NCBI GenBank assembly: GCA_002633005.1
Contig: NMRA01000006.1
Coordinates: 1,699,359-1,763,358 of the forward strand
Length of the DNA: 64,000 nucleotides
Reading direction: 5' to 3'
Source: Phoronis australis
Lineage: Eukaryota > Phoronida > Phoronidae
The notes below the pieces were generated by a model. That model saw nothing but the letters and a program-made list of their open reading frames with translations. It made no database searches and was not told the DNA's origin. The translations under genes were made by a program, and so were the position numbers. Each line of letters starts with the position of its first letter. Position 1 is the first letter of the stretch. This document shows positions 15,101 through 23,227 of this stretch, piece after piece.

Positions 15101-16119
15101 TCAGGTTGTTTAAATCATTGTCGTTACATTTGTAAAAATATTTTAAAATACATTTATTAGGTTTCGTTGTTTTCATAATCAAATGAAATTTTCTGTTAGT
15201 CTTTTTGATAAAAAGCTGTTTTTTGTTAATATTCATGAAGTGAGCTTGTTCATCTGTTGTTGTCATGGTAAAGATTACATCATACTGCTGAGGTCTGTTT
15301 CATGAAAGTGACTGACGATTTAAAGTTTAACTTGCACGCTAATTCCTCATCTCTGTGATTGCTTGGTCAAATTAGTTAAAAACACAACATATAGCGACGA
15401 TGTGAATATGAAGTACACTGAAAATTGCCAAATGTTTTTAAGAACGAATTTTATGTCGAAAATGATCCTCCTTAATTCACTCAACCGTGTCTGGTAAGTA
15501 TTGTGACATGGTGTTGGGGAATAACACTGGATAGTACAAAGGTCACCTATTTCCAAAATAATTTTTTCGTTTTCACATTTACAAGTTGTCAATGAATACA
15601 ACTGCACTTTGTTGCAAGTACATCTTTAAGGCAGCAGTTTGGTCTTATGTTCCTACTTCACAATTGTCAAATAAAAGGTTTAGTCATGATATTACTAACA
15701 CGTTATTGACTGGAAATAACTTGTACAAATTTTCTCAGTAAATAACAGTTGGGGTATATTCTCAGACGCTTTATTCTATTATAAAATGAGTTTTAATTAT
15801 TTTTCAGAAATATTTATGTGGAGCATAACGCCATATTGCTGTCCTTTATTTTAAGGCACTTTTATGAAACTGACCCCTCTCTGGTTCTAATGTTGTTGTG
15901 TGGTAACTTGGTGTCTTGCTGTTTTAAGTTTGGGAAAAGTCCTCTAATCCAATGTGCTTAATGTCTACAGGTGAAGACAATGACGGAGATCTAGAAGACA
16001 GTCTATCTGCCAGTGACACGTCGAAAGAAAGTAGTCCCGTCAAGCAGAGTAGCCCCACGAAAGCATCGGGGATTCCCAAACCTCATCGCAAGAAGAAGAA
16101 AAGGAAAGGAAAGAACTAA
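42..16119 (+). CDS. scrib: Scribble (LAP-family polarity scaffold), C-terminal tail, 3' part of gene
   Basis: Spliced CDS: 42-107, 447-620, 1151-1477, 2721-2879, 4017-4859, 6718-6790, 7545-7569, 8056-8199, 9051-9112, 11833-11861, 12346-12537, 14268-14343, 15971-16119. All junctions are GT-AG and keep one frame (2319 nt, about 772 residues plus stop). Scribble is a cortical scaffold that sets apico-basal polarity through LRR and PDZ domains; those domains must lie upstream, outside the window. Identification rests on three blocks that follow the order of the vertebrate Scribble tail: LSFSQKKTYFEKEIE (compare LSFRERQKYFELEV), IPVRNAK (compare APVRTAK) and EKRARERVARMKSL (compare EKRALWRAARMKSL); the comparison is from memory, not from an alignment. 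The rest is low complexity, rich in Ser, Pro and Lys, and ends in a poly-basic tail. Nothing similar to the human RVSLVGADDLRKM block was found. The 5' boundary of the first exon is uncertain. Confidence 0.8.
447..620 (+). CDS. scrib: scrib exon b: coiled-coil end plus acidic stretch
   Basis: Acceptor TTTACAG, donor GTAGTG, 58 codons, phase 0 to 0. It begins ELARLEKERRMKE, continuing the charged helix of the previous exon, and passes through DDIPWAEDDDD to a PPPPK end. Confidence 0.75.
1151..1477 (+). CDS. scrib: scrib exon c: Ser/Thr-rich linker with an SNIP motif
   Basis: Acceptor TTTTAAAG, donor GTAAGA, 109 codons, phase 0 to 0. It is rich in Ser and Thr, with an SNIP motif at 1286-1297 next to basic residues and a VVKTTTVVKHIHPE stretch. 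The open frame runs on into the intron to 1531, but the donor and the composition change place the exon end at 1477. Confidence 0.75.
2721..2879 (+). CDS. scrib: scrib exon d: proline/lysine-rich linker
   Basis: Acceptor CACACAG, donor GTAACC, 53 codons, phase 0 to 0. It contains the SH3-ligand-like run KVPPPVKPKPK, then DLSSSSEDLLDP. An alternative donor at 2831 (CAG|GTGCGC) would leave phase 2 and break the frame with the next exon. Confidence 0.7.
3346..3436 (+). repeat. dispersed repeat family R1, copy 1
   Basis: A segment of about 90 bp begins GGGTACTCTGA, contains CCTGTCATGACG, and ends TTTTGTCTGAATG plus GGCGTG. Matching copies lie at 31368-31458 (same strand) and 33420-33512 (opposite strand). 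No coding potential. Confidence 0.6.
4017..4859 (+). CDS. scrib: scrib exon e: long exon with seven SxIP motifs
   Basis: Acceptor TTGACAG, donor GTAAGT, 281 codons, phase 0 to 0. The longest exon. It encodes Ser/Pro/Lys-rich, probably disordered sequence with SxIP tetrapeptides at 4068 (SSIP), 4155 (SAIP), 4179 (SRIP), 4506 (SSIP), 4575, 4737 and 4833 (SGIP), several with Arg/Lys/Pro neighbours, for example SGIPRPGTK at the exon end. The frame is open into the intron to 4928, but that part looks non-coding. Confidence 0.8.
4860..6717. other. scrib intron, no feature recognised
   Basis: About 1.9 kb of AT-rich intron between the long exon and the conserved LSF block. I see no protein-like exon or obvious repeat. 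Other long scrib introns (1478-2720, 9113-11832, 12538-14267, 14344-15970) are also free of recognised genes apart from the items listed separately. Confidence 0.5.
6718..6790 (+). CDS. scrib: scrib exon f: conserved LSF..K.YFEKEIE block
   Basis: Acceptor TTTTCAG, donor GTAAGA, 73 nt, phase 0 to 1. It encodes GDGNLSFSQKKTYFEKEIE, which resembles the LSFRERQKYFELEV block of vertebrate Scribble. This is one of the three anchors for naming the gene. Confidence 0.8.
7132..7382 (+). mobile_element. MITE family M1, copy 1
   Basis: About 250 bp bounded by short inverted termini (CCAGGGCTTGGAATT at the left; CATTCCAAACCCAGGG at the right). A second copy in inverted orientation lies at 50648-50900 and shares internal strings such as ACACCACAAAAATATTT. 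There is no ORF of note, so it is non-autonomous. It sits in a scrib intron. Confidence 0.65.
7545..7569 (+). CDS. scrib: scrib exon g: 25-nt microexon
   Basis: Acceptor TGTTCCAG, donor GTAAGT, 25 nt, phase 1 to 2. It reads ETSDGLSSG across its two splice junctions and completes an SGIP motif together with the next exon. Skipping it would shift the frame. It is supported by exact phase fit on both sides. Confidence 0.7.
8056..8199 (+). CDS. scrib: scrib exon h: conserved IPVRNAK...EKRARERVAR block
   Basis: Acceptor CATTCTAG, donor GTCTGC (non-consensus after the GT), 144 nt, phase 2 to 2. It encodes IPVRNAK...TSDRLTANDRN and EAEKRARERVAR. The latter runs across the splice into MKSL and matches the EKRALWRAARMKSL element of vertebrate Scribble. 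Confidence 0.75.
8684..8775 (+). repeat. 46-bp tandem repeat, two copies
   Basis: TCATTTTCTGTTCAAAGTTA recurs 46 bp later (8684 and 8730), with the following TAGTTACTG and GCATAACTC also repeated. Intronic. Confidence 0.75.
9051..9112 (+). CDS. scrib: scrib exon i: MKSLQNE continuation
   Basis: Acceptor TTGGCAG, donor GTAATT, 62 nt, phase 2 to 1. It encodes MKSLQNENASDSQSDSKTDE and continues the conserved RMKSL motif started by the previous exon. Confidence 0.75.
10360..10688 (-). pseudogene. antisense protein-like reading frame inside a scrib intron
   Basis: On the minus strand an ATG at 10688-10686 in good context (AACATGG) opens MATRNPDLGRARAAHQSRLR. A one-base shift near 10630 then leads into a second open frame (VDRLLSLTGYQFEQEYSDEE..., EEILNRRREQAQTTERMELF) that fades near 10440 at a possible donor. 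Composition is protein-like and the region is richer in CpG than its surroundings. I do not recognise the family. It may be a gene or element fragment with a frameshift, or two exons of a nested gene. Confidence 0.3.
11033..11081 (+). other. possible alternative scrib exon
   Basis: A clean acceptor (CTTCTAG) and donor (GTAAGT) bracket 49 nt that read PDGAVAKAELNSRPPT in phase 0. The end phase would fit the exon at 11833, but the start phase does not fit the exon ending at 9112 (that frame meets TGA at once). It could be used only with another unseen exon, or it is a decoy. Confidence 0.25.
11833..11861 (+). CDS. scrib: scrib exon k: 29-nt microexon
   Basis: Acceptor ATTTTCAG, donor GTACGT, 29 nt, phase 1 to 0. 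It reads DGVGEDGSLK when joined to 9112. Both phases fit, and the short acidic peptide continues the composition on each side. Confidence 0.6.
12346..12537 (+). CDS. scrib: scrib exon l: IPSFPSLENLKL...VEYVVKTIEHE block
   Basis: Acceptor TCTCTAG, donor GTAACG, 64 codons, phase 0 to 0. It has strongly protein-like composition with alternating charges (VEERSRVVDEKVSRK, VFRTVEYVVKTIEHE). I see no counterpart in the vertebrate tail; it may be a segment specific to non-vertebrate Scribble. Confidence 0.7.
14268..14343 (+). CDS. scrib: scrib exon m: short helical segment
   Basis: Acceptor ATTTTTCAG, donor GTAGGT, 76 nt, phase 0 to 1. It encodes VETTKQQIVQLEVDQSSLDA, a helix-like segment. The open frame continues into the intron but loses protein-like composition. 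Confidence 0.7.
15971..16119 (+). CDS. scrib: scrib terminal exon: acidic/Ser stretch, SGIP motif and poly-basic C-terminus
   Basis: Acceptor GTCTACAG, phase 1, stop TAA at 16117-16119. It encodes GEDNDGDLEDSLSASD, a Ser/Lys-rich stretch, SGIPKP at 16066, and a C-terminus made almost only of Lys/Arg. The end is not a PDZ ligand. Confidence 0.8.
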
Positions 16120-16313
16120 AACGTTGTTTGTAAACTAGTGTACAGACTGTTGATACGTTTTTCAAGTTGACAGGACTTATTGGAATTTCTAAGCTCGTTA
16201 TCATGTTGTTAATTAGCTATGCGAAGAGGGGTATCATGTGAATATTAATCTGTCATGAATTTGGTTGTGTTCAGTGAATTGAATCGTTTCATCCGTGACT
16301 GATTACGAATAAA
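16120..16313 (+). terminator. scrib: scrib 3' UTR with polyadenylation signal
   Basis: An AATAAA hexamer lies at 16308-16313, about 190 nt after the stop codon, within AT-rich sequence. It is the first canonical signal downstream on this strand. Confidence 0.55.
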
Positions 16314-16672
16314 CCTTCTGAAAGTGGGGGCTTCAGTTTCTTTTTCAAAATCTAGTTATATCAGTAGTGTTTAGTTTTAAAAATCATGTATGATCACGTA
16401 TCTGTTTTATATATTTTGTACCGGTCTGTAAATTAATAGTTTTTAATGATGAGCTGTTTTATGTCAAACGAGTGAATTGTCTGCGTTTTGTTTTATTGTT
16501 GAACACTTGTTGACATGAACTGTTTTAAAAATCAGTCTGTCAGAAAGACTTTGAATTTTGACTGTATGTAAACATTTTGTATAAAGAGAAATTACACTGA
16601 GATAAGTATCAAATCAAGACACATTACTGTAAATCATGCAAATGTGATTTAATTAAGTGTGAGAACAAAACA

Positions 16673-18680
16673 ATGCTCACGATATTATTGTGCTCCGATG
16701 AGATCGTGAAGTGGTTAACTGTCCTGTGTATAATAAGTTATCTGCAATCAGCTACTTGGCAGGTATTGCTTGTGTCTGTAAACCAAGGGTCGGGTGTACA
16801 TAAATTGTGGTGTTTTATACAGATTGCTTTTATTCGTTTCTTTTATTTCACTTCCGTGAAATTTGCCAACTGTACATTGGTTATTGATGAACGCTTCATA
16901 AAGGCTAATTCGCTCTGTTTCACATACTTGGTGATATTGTTGAATATTGTATTTTTGACCAAATACACTATTGCCACCACACTGTTGACTTCTTTTAATT
17001 TCACAAAGCCTAGATAGACGTTTCGAGATATACCAAGACATGACCGTCTGAATGAAGCATTGTGTAGATACAAAAGAGCATTAATGGGCGGGCTGGTGTT
17101 TTGTGGGCGAGTCATTTTTCTTACAAGGAATTATTAGGACAACCCAAAATTCTCTGTGCATGTAACTGGGAGGTTTTTATTCAAAGTCCACGAAAATACG
17201 AGGTTTAATAGAAATGTTTTTATTGAAATTAAAATCAAAACGGTCATAAACTTGGTTCCTATTAAGAAACAACCTTGAGTTTTTATCGGTTTTGCACTTA
17301 CCCATGCTTTCTGTCAAAAAATAACTTGTGATCTAGACCCCTTATCCTTATAAAGTAGGTCTTGCCTTGTGCATTGTTCCTTACTGAGTTTGGAAATGAT
17401 CCCTGGGCTCGGGAAGAGCTCTCAGTCCGTTATGCCGTGACATGAAATTTAATACCGTGTTTTTAATTATTTTTGAAAAACACCGCCCCCTGCTGGCTAA
17501 CCAGTAGTCTATCCTCGATAAGCTACAATATATCGACGTGTTTTCGTGTTATGTTAAATTATTTGAAACATAGGCGTTACAAGAGACGGAAAAAAGACTA
17601 AACATTCACGTTAAGACGTGTGAAAGGGGTATACTAGCTTTGCTCATACGTGAAGCTGAGGCTCCTATACATAGATAATAACAAATACTTAAATATTCAA
17701 TCTATGACCCGTTATGTCCCATACGCGCTGGAAACGTAATAGTCCACCCCATACCGACTATCATGCCACTATCACAATACAATGTAAAAATTACAGTGTC
17801 ATCATCGGGTGTATTGTTTAAAAATATTGCTTCTCGACCACCCGAGTAAAAAAATCGGATACAGACTCAAGTGTCTGAATACGGGCGCCGATATGGAATA
17901 TAACTGAGAAGTACTGACCGTAACACAAAAGTACTGACCTACAGCGGAGCAGAGATAGGACTGGTCAAGTTACCTCCGTACATGAAGTATCATATCAGTT
18001 GTCACAAGAACATGGATATTTAAGTAAAAGTATTGTGGGCATAATAGATCTCTACTATTTTTGTTTTTCATTAAAAGGATATTGAAAGGAAATTTCGATT
18101 GCTGCATTATTTGGCCTAAATTAACGGAAAAAATAGCACAACATTAGATATGTGACGCGATAGCGTGCATGCATATGTTGCAATACGAGAAATAATGCAG
18201 CGATAAATGGTGCTCTTGCGAATCGAACTTACAGCATGCAGGCAGTTCACGCAATGACACAAACAAATTTTGGTTTCGTTTGCTAATGGTTCCCTGAAAT
18301 TAGTAAGTTTCAACCAACATCAGTCAAATGCTATTGTTAAACCATCGGATCAAGTACTGTAATCAATGGTTAGATTTATATCATTGCTTACGATGTCCAC
18401 TTCGAGAGTTGATAATAATAATGAGTATGTATGGCTCGCTATGAAATTACTTATATGTAGATCTGCTTGCGTATCAAACTTGCCTGGTGTTTCTTCTCCA
18501 ACACTCCTGCTTGTTGGTTCCTTACTTCTTATTTGAAGTTAACCGATTCGTATGTGGTCATTGAGCTTATTTTGTGTAGGTGTAAACCTGTTTCTTTTGT
18601 AAGAATGTAGGCCAATTTGGTTATGTTCGTGGAATATAAGAATTTATTTTCACGAGAAAACCTATTAGAAATGGGCAATA
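16673..18680. other. intergenic stretch, no gene recognised
   Basis: About 2 kb between the scrib 3' end and the first Ig gene. A T-rich ORF at 16673-17017 and its antisense shadows have no recognisable features. Nothing else stands out. Confidence 0.5.
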
Positions 18681-18734
18681 ATGCGTCGTGTTTCGTTACC
18701 ACACGTTCTGCCGCGAACGCTTATCATTTACAAA

Positions 18735-19080
18735 ATGCAAGGCTTGACATTCGGTCGAAACGTCTACTTTTTATTTCTTTCGTTTTTCTGTCATAGTTCC
18801 ACTAAACAAATTACACACGGCATTCTTCGAGAAACTGGCACTGAAGTGGCCTCACAGACAGTGAACCCCACAACGACTCCAGAACCGTCTCGCTTGTTAT
18901 ACCAACGCTTGCGAACGACGACAAATACCTTTCTTTTACATCTCCGACAACGGTTTCAGTTAAACTGCAACGACTCGCTTATCAACAAAGTTTTAGACAA
19001 GTATCCCTATGCATCTACAAAATGGACAAAGAATGGAAAACCGTTTGAACTTGATTTGACCAGAATGAAGTACGAATTTG
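18735..19080 (+). CDS. Ig gene A exon 1: signal peptide and first half of Ig domain 1
   Basis: Ends at TTTG|GTAAGC, phase 1. A Thr/Pro/Ser-rich linker separates the signal peptide from the Ig domain. Confidence 0.7.
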
Positions 19081-20537
19081 GTAAGCAAGACTCGATCAGT
19101 TCTGACTCGAAGGTGACCGTGGCAATTCTGCGTTTTCGATACGCTATGTTGGGTGTTAGCCGGCACTTTAATGGACTTTAAAATCAGGATTAGCGTGCGT
19201 ATATATGTCAGCACCACTATAGGTACTCTAATCTAAGTGTTACTTTGCCCGGCTACTCGTCATAGTCTATAAAATACATTGAGTGGTTTTTAGTGGCCTT
19301 GGCGTAGAGCTGTATACTAAATCTACAGTTTTGCGCCGGATGTGAGCAAAAAACTCAGTGAGCAAATAAAATTTGGTACAAAATTAGTGTCGTCATGTGG
19401 GTCTATGTTGACAAGTTTCACGGCGAGTTGTCGAGCAGAACTTTCCGGGCTGTGTGCAATTTCGAGGTCTGTCGGAGCTCAGCACACAGTGGTACCTAGT
19501 GAACTGTATTTTGACGATGGTCCTCGTACAGGTAGCTGACTGGCTAACGATAGTCTCACTGAGCATTGCAAGATTAGATCGACCGGCTCTGTCAGTACAT
19601 TAAAGTGCAAGATGGGCGGCGTAGCACTGAAAAAAGTGGGGGGGGCTAAAGCCCCCTCAGCCCCCTGTGGGGCACCACCTATAGACTATGTGCAGCGTAG
19701 CACTGAAAAAAGTGGGGGGCTATAGCCTCCCAGCCCCCTACGGTGCGCCGCCCATGACTAGTTGCGGGTGTTGATATTATCGCAGGCTACCAGTGACTTG
19801 CTTGAGACCGTTTCAGGACTGACAAAAACAGGCTGTGTGTTCAGGTAGTGATATTTAAATTCCAGTCCGTTTTTTCTCAACCAAACTAGTTCAGAGAGGT
19901 GTACAGATCCTTGTTGTAGAATAGTGCTGCATGACATGACGTCGTGGGTAGGCCTATACTCACTCTACTGACGTGTCTTATACCTTCAGACGAAATCATC
20001 ATTAACAACGTAACTGACGACGACACGGGAGTGTACATTTGCCAGATCGAGTTCAACGAAGAAAAGAAAGAAGTTGAAACGGTCAAGCTGTACACGCTAA
20101 CCGTTGACTCACCAATCGTTCGACTCACTGGTTTGGGTGATACGGAACAGCTTACTTGCAACAGTGCCGCCATTGCGTTGCTATTCAAGGGCGAAGCCCA
20201 TCAAAAGTGGTACCTCAACGGAACAGTAGCCCGAGATTACAAGGAATTGTCACCTGGCTTGATCAACACAGATACCTTCATATTTAATCGCGAGTCAATG
20301 TCTGGCGTCTGGACGTGTGAGGTGTCCGTTAACAGTCACCGATGGGTGACCAATCGATTAAGGTTCTACGTTGTTCCAGGATTGGCACTCTGGGAGGCCA
20401 TGGACACATACAGCGTTTATATTATCATTATATGTGCCATAATTAACATCATGGTTCCCATATGCCTCGTATCCCTTTGGATGGCAAGGAAGAGAGACAT
20501 CGAAACTACCAAAAACTATTTCCAAACTATTCTGTAA
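18735..20537 (+). CDS. type I membrane protein with two Ig-like domains and a short tail
   Basis: Two exons, 18735-19080 and 19990-20537 (GT-AG, phase 1), encode 297 residues. The N-terminus has a signal-peptide profile (VYFLFLSFFC core). Ig domain 1 is split by the intron: its first Cys is in QLNCND, then TKWTKNGKP, and after the splice the V-type DDDTGVYICQ. Ig domain 2 has QLTCN, KWYLNG and GVWTCEV. A helix (YIIIICAIINIMVPICLVSL) spans the membrane, followed by only about 18 residues. An upstream in-frame ATG at 18681 exists, but the start at 18735 places the signal peptide correctly. The role is unknown; the architecture suits cell-surface recognition or adhesion. Its paralogue lies tail-to-tail at 23227-20835. 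Confidence 0.75.
19613..19757. mobile_element. small fold-back element with internal 76-bp duplication
   Basis: Termini GATGGGCGGCG (left) and CGCCGCCCATG (right) are inverted repeats. Inside, GTAGCACTGAAAAAAGTGGG occurs at 19621 and again at 19697, each followed by a GGGGGGCTAAAGCCCCC-type hairpin. GC-rich against an AT-rich background, non-coding, inside the intron of Ig gene A. Confidence 0.6.
19990..20537 (+). CDS. Ig gene A exon 2: rest of Ig 1, Ig 2, TM, short tail
   Basis: Acceptor ACCTTCAG; stop TAA at 20535-20537. The juxtamembrane RKRDIETTKNY resembles RKVDITATKKKY of the paralogue. Confidence 0.75.
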
Positions 20538-20691
20538 ACAAAATCTTACTCAACAACGGCATACATTCCGAATTCACAGGAACGTCAATAATGAAGACGT
20601 ACAAAATTTTGGTTTCAAAAGTCAGTTTTAATTTCTGCTTTGAAATACAGTAAAAACTGTTACCGTCAACTTAAAGATATCGCCTCGCAGA

Positions 20692-20697
20692 TTTATT
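20692..20697 (-). terminator. polyadenylation signal for Ig gene B
   Basis: TTTATT on the plus strand reads AATAAA on the minus strand, 8 nt past the TAA of the frameshifted repeat frame. Confidence 0.45.
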
Positions 20698-20704
20698 ACT
20701 GTTT

Positions 20705-20834
20705 TTAAGATATTTGAACTCGCTTACGAGAATTGTCCAAAATGTCACCCACGTATTTCTTGATAGCTTCGTCTTGTATTACATTGCCTACGAACGATTC
20801 TATTTCCAAACTTAGTCTTTTCGCTTCCTGTTTC
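20705..20834 (-). pseudogene. frameshifted continuation of the Ig gene B repeat tail
   Basis: After the TAG at 20837-20835 a shifted frame continues without stop to TAA at 20707-20705. It carries recognisable repeat units (ESRKQEAKRL, IESFVGNVIQDE, YVGDILDNSRK). An AATAAA on the minus strand follows at 20697-20692. The ancestral or true protein end is probably here. Confidence 0.65.
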
Positions 20835-22621
20835 CTAGACTCTCACATCACCGACATGTCTGCGAATTGTTTCGTGTAATATTCTATCGTTTACAAACTT
20901 ATCCACCTCTTGGTCCAGTCTCTTTTCTTCGTGTTTTTTGGCCTTGCCTATAATGTAATCAACGAATGCTCTGATCTGTTCGTCACCAACTTTGGGATCC
21001 TTTGTTTGTTTTTGGCTCAAGACGTGCGCTCTTAAGGCTTCGTTTTGTACGATGTCATCTACGAACTTGTCCACTTCTCTTTCCATTCGTTTTACTTCGC
21101 CTTTCTTGTACTTGTCTAAAATATTGCCGACATAGTTTCCTATAACTTCGTCTTGGTCCTTAATGTTGCGCTGAATTGCTCGATTGTATTGCGCTGCCTC
21201 TTGTTTCTTAGACTTGCGTAAAATGTGAGCCACGTATTTTCCGATAGTTTCATCTTTTCTCTCGTCGACTAAAAACTGTTTTATCCTTTCCTCAGTCGAT
21301 CTTGTCTCTTGCACCTTCAGTGTCTTTAGAATGCCGATGACAAATTTGTTAACTGCTTTATCGTCAACTTTGTCGAACGCCCGCCGGTCTTTTTCGTGGG
21401 ATGCTCTATCTATTTGCTGTTTCTTCAGTGATTTGATAATTTCTCCAACGCGCATTTTAATAGTTTCGTGGGACTCTTTATTCCCGGTCACTTTTGTCTT
21501 TTCTCCTACTTTCTGCCCTTTAGACTTGTCCACCACGTCGCTTACGCATTTTCCAATAGTTATACCATGAATTATTTGTTCGACGAAAGTGTCGACCTGG
21601 CGACTTAGCGTTTTCTCAAGCTGTTGTCGTTCCTCGTGACCAACAATACCCTCTGAAAACTCCTTGACGTCGCTGTGCAGCCTTTTCTCAAGATCCTGGG
21701 CAGTGGCTAGAATGTTTTTTACGAAACTGTCGACGTGTACGTCAAAATCAATCTGAGAAACAAATTTCTGGACGTCGCTATCAAGTTTCTTTTCTAATTT
21801 CGTGGACTTTTCACGAACGGTATTAGCGTAAACATGAGTCGCTCCCTGTTGTTTGGCAGCGTCAACAAATTGGCTACAGACTTGGCTGAGATTTTCCTCC
21901 ATTTTCTTGGACTTAAGTAAAATATACTGAACAAACATGTCAACTGTCCTCTTTTGTTTCTTCCTCATTTTCTTTTCTGTTTTGCGTTTATGTTTTTTAG
22001 CTTTTCGAGAACGTTTTCTCAACAACTTCTCCTCACGTCTTCTCTCTTCTAACCATCTCTGCATCAAACTTTCTTCGTATTTCTTCTTCGTAGCCGTTAT
22101 GTCGACCTTTCGCAATATCCACAGCACTATCATTAGAATTGGCACTAACTCGCTTATGGCGACACAACTGACAATCAAGTGGTATTTGTATTCTCTTATG
22201 AAAGGCCAGTACACAAATCCAAGGAAGGAATCTTTCACTTCAATTGCTAATCTATTAGTAACCCATGTGTTTCCATTCGCCGTTACCTCACACGTCCACA
22301 ATCCTGACAGTGACGTGTTGGTAAATAAAAAGGTGTCATTGTCGACCATTTCTGGAGAAACATTGCCAAAATCTCGTTGTAATTCGCCGTCTCTGTACCA
22401 CCTTTGTTTGGACTTACCTCTGAAAAGTAAACCAAAAGCTGTGCTGTGGCACGTCAGAATTTCGCGATTTCCAACTTGTGTTCGTAGAAGAGTGTTGTTC
22501 GATTTTACAGTCAGAGCGTACAACTCGGCAACGTCTGCGTCGTTCACGACCTCGCTGTACTCCACCAAACAAAGGTAAACCCCGGTGTCTTCATATTCAG
22601 CTCTGTCAATTACGATGTTAT
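20835..22621 (-). CDS. Ig gene B exon 2: rest of Ig 1, Ig 2, TM and repeat tail
   Basis: Acceptor TTTGCTTCAG; 1787 nt. Repeat units include FVQYILLKSKKME, FVKNILATAQDLE, FVIGILKTLKVQE, YVAHILRKSKKQE, YVGNILDKYKKGE and FVDYIIGKAKKHE, many followed by an EVDKFV-type half. The whole tail is predicted helical and strongly charged. Confidence 0.75.
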
Positions 22622-23227
22622 CTGAAGCAAAATGACGTTGAATTCGTGCCGATTTGTTCGGAGTTCAGCAGTTTATGTCACACGCGCTCACAACTAAACG
22701 ATGCACAGCAGCATGCAGTTGTGAAGAGAAATTTTCGGTTTCTTTGCCGATGTTTCCGGCGAATAATTTTTAAACTTCTTGAAGAGGTATGGTAGGCACA
22801 GAATCTCTTGAAAATCAATAAAAGAAACATTTTAAAAACTTCTTTAGGGAAAGATTGTTGATACCGCGTGGCAATATTTGCTGTTTAGAATAGTGGTGAC
22901 TTTGTCATACTTACGATTCTTATAAGACATCCTGTTCCATTCAAACTCCATCTGCTTTCCGTTTTTCATCCAACTTATGACAGCGCCGTGAAACTTGTTA
23001 GCTGCTTCTGAAATTAACGGACTGTCGCATTTCATAATAACCGTTTCGTCTTGGTCCACTGCCAAATTGTTGTTACTCTTTAGCAACCTGTCCCACAACA
23101 GATCTGACGGTACTTGATCATGGGAAAGCGATTCTCCTAAATTAGCAGCTCTGCTTAGCACAGAAAACTGTATACTTTTCGTTAATAACAACGTTACGTA
23201 CACGCTTGCAGGCGACACAGGAAACAT
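20835..23227 (-). CDS. type I membrane protein with two Ig-like domains and a long repeat tail
   Basis: Two exons, 23227-22915 and 22621-20835 (GT-AG, phase 1), encode 699 residues. The ATG at 23227-23225 gives a signal peptide (MFPVSPASVYVTLLL). Ig domain 1 is interrupted by the intron at the same place as in Ig gene A and ends EYEDTGVYLCLVEY. Ig domain 2 has EILTCHS, RWYRDGE and GLWTCEV. The membrane helix lies at about 251-274. The cytoplasmic part of about 425 residues starts with a very basic KRSRKAKKHKRKTEKK stretch and continues as a degenerate repeat (FVxxILxKxKKxE spaced roughly 25-45 residues). The stop at 20837-20835 looks frameshift-induced, because the repeat goes on in another frame to 20705. 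Function unknown. Confidence 0.75.
22915..23227 (-). CDS. Ig gene B exon 1: signal peptide and first half of Ig domain 1
   Basis: Donor AATC|GTAAGT on the minus strand. It contains VIMKCDS, the first Ig Cys, and ISWMKNGKQ, parallel to TKWTKNGKP of Ig gene A. Intron of only 293 bp. Confidence 0.7.

Noticed and set aside
16673-17017. 114-codon hydrophobic ORF on the plus strand
   Set aside because: T-rich composition, no domain, antisense ORFs of equal length; typical of AT-rich spacer.
21331-22795. Plus-strand ORFs of up to 213 codons
   Set aside because: Antisense shadows of the Ig gene B tail and Ig domains.
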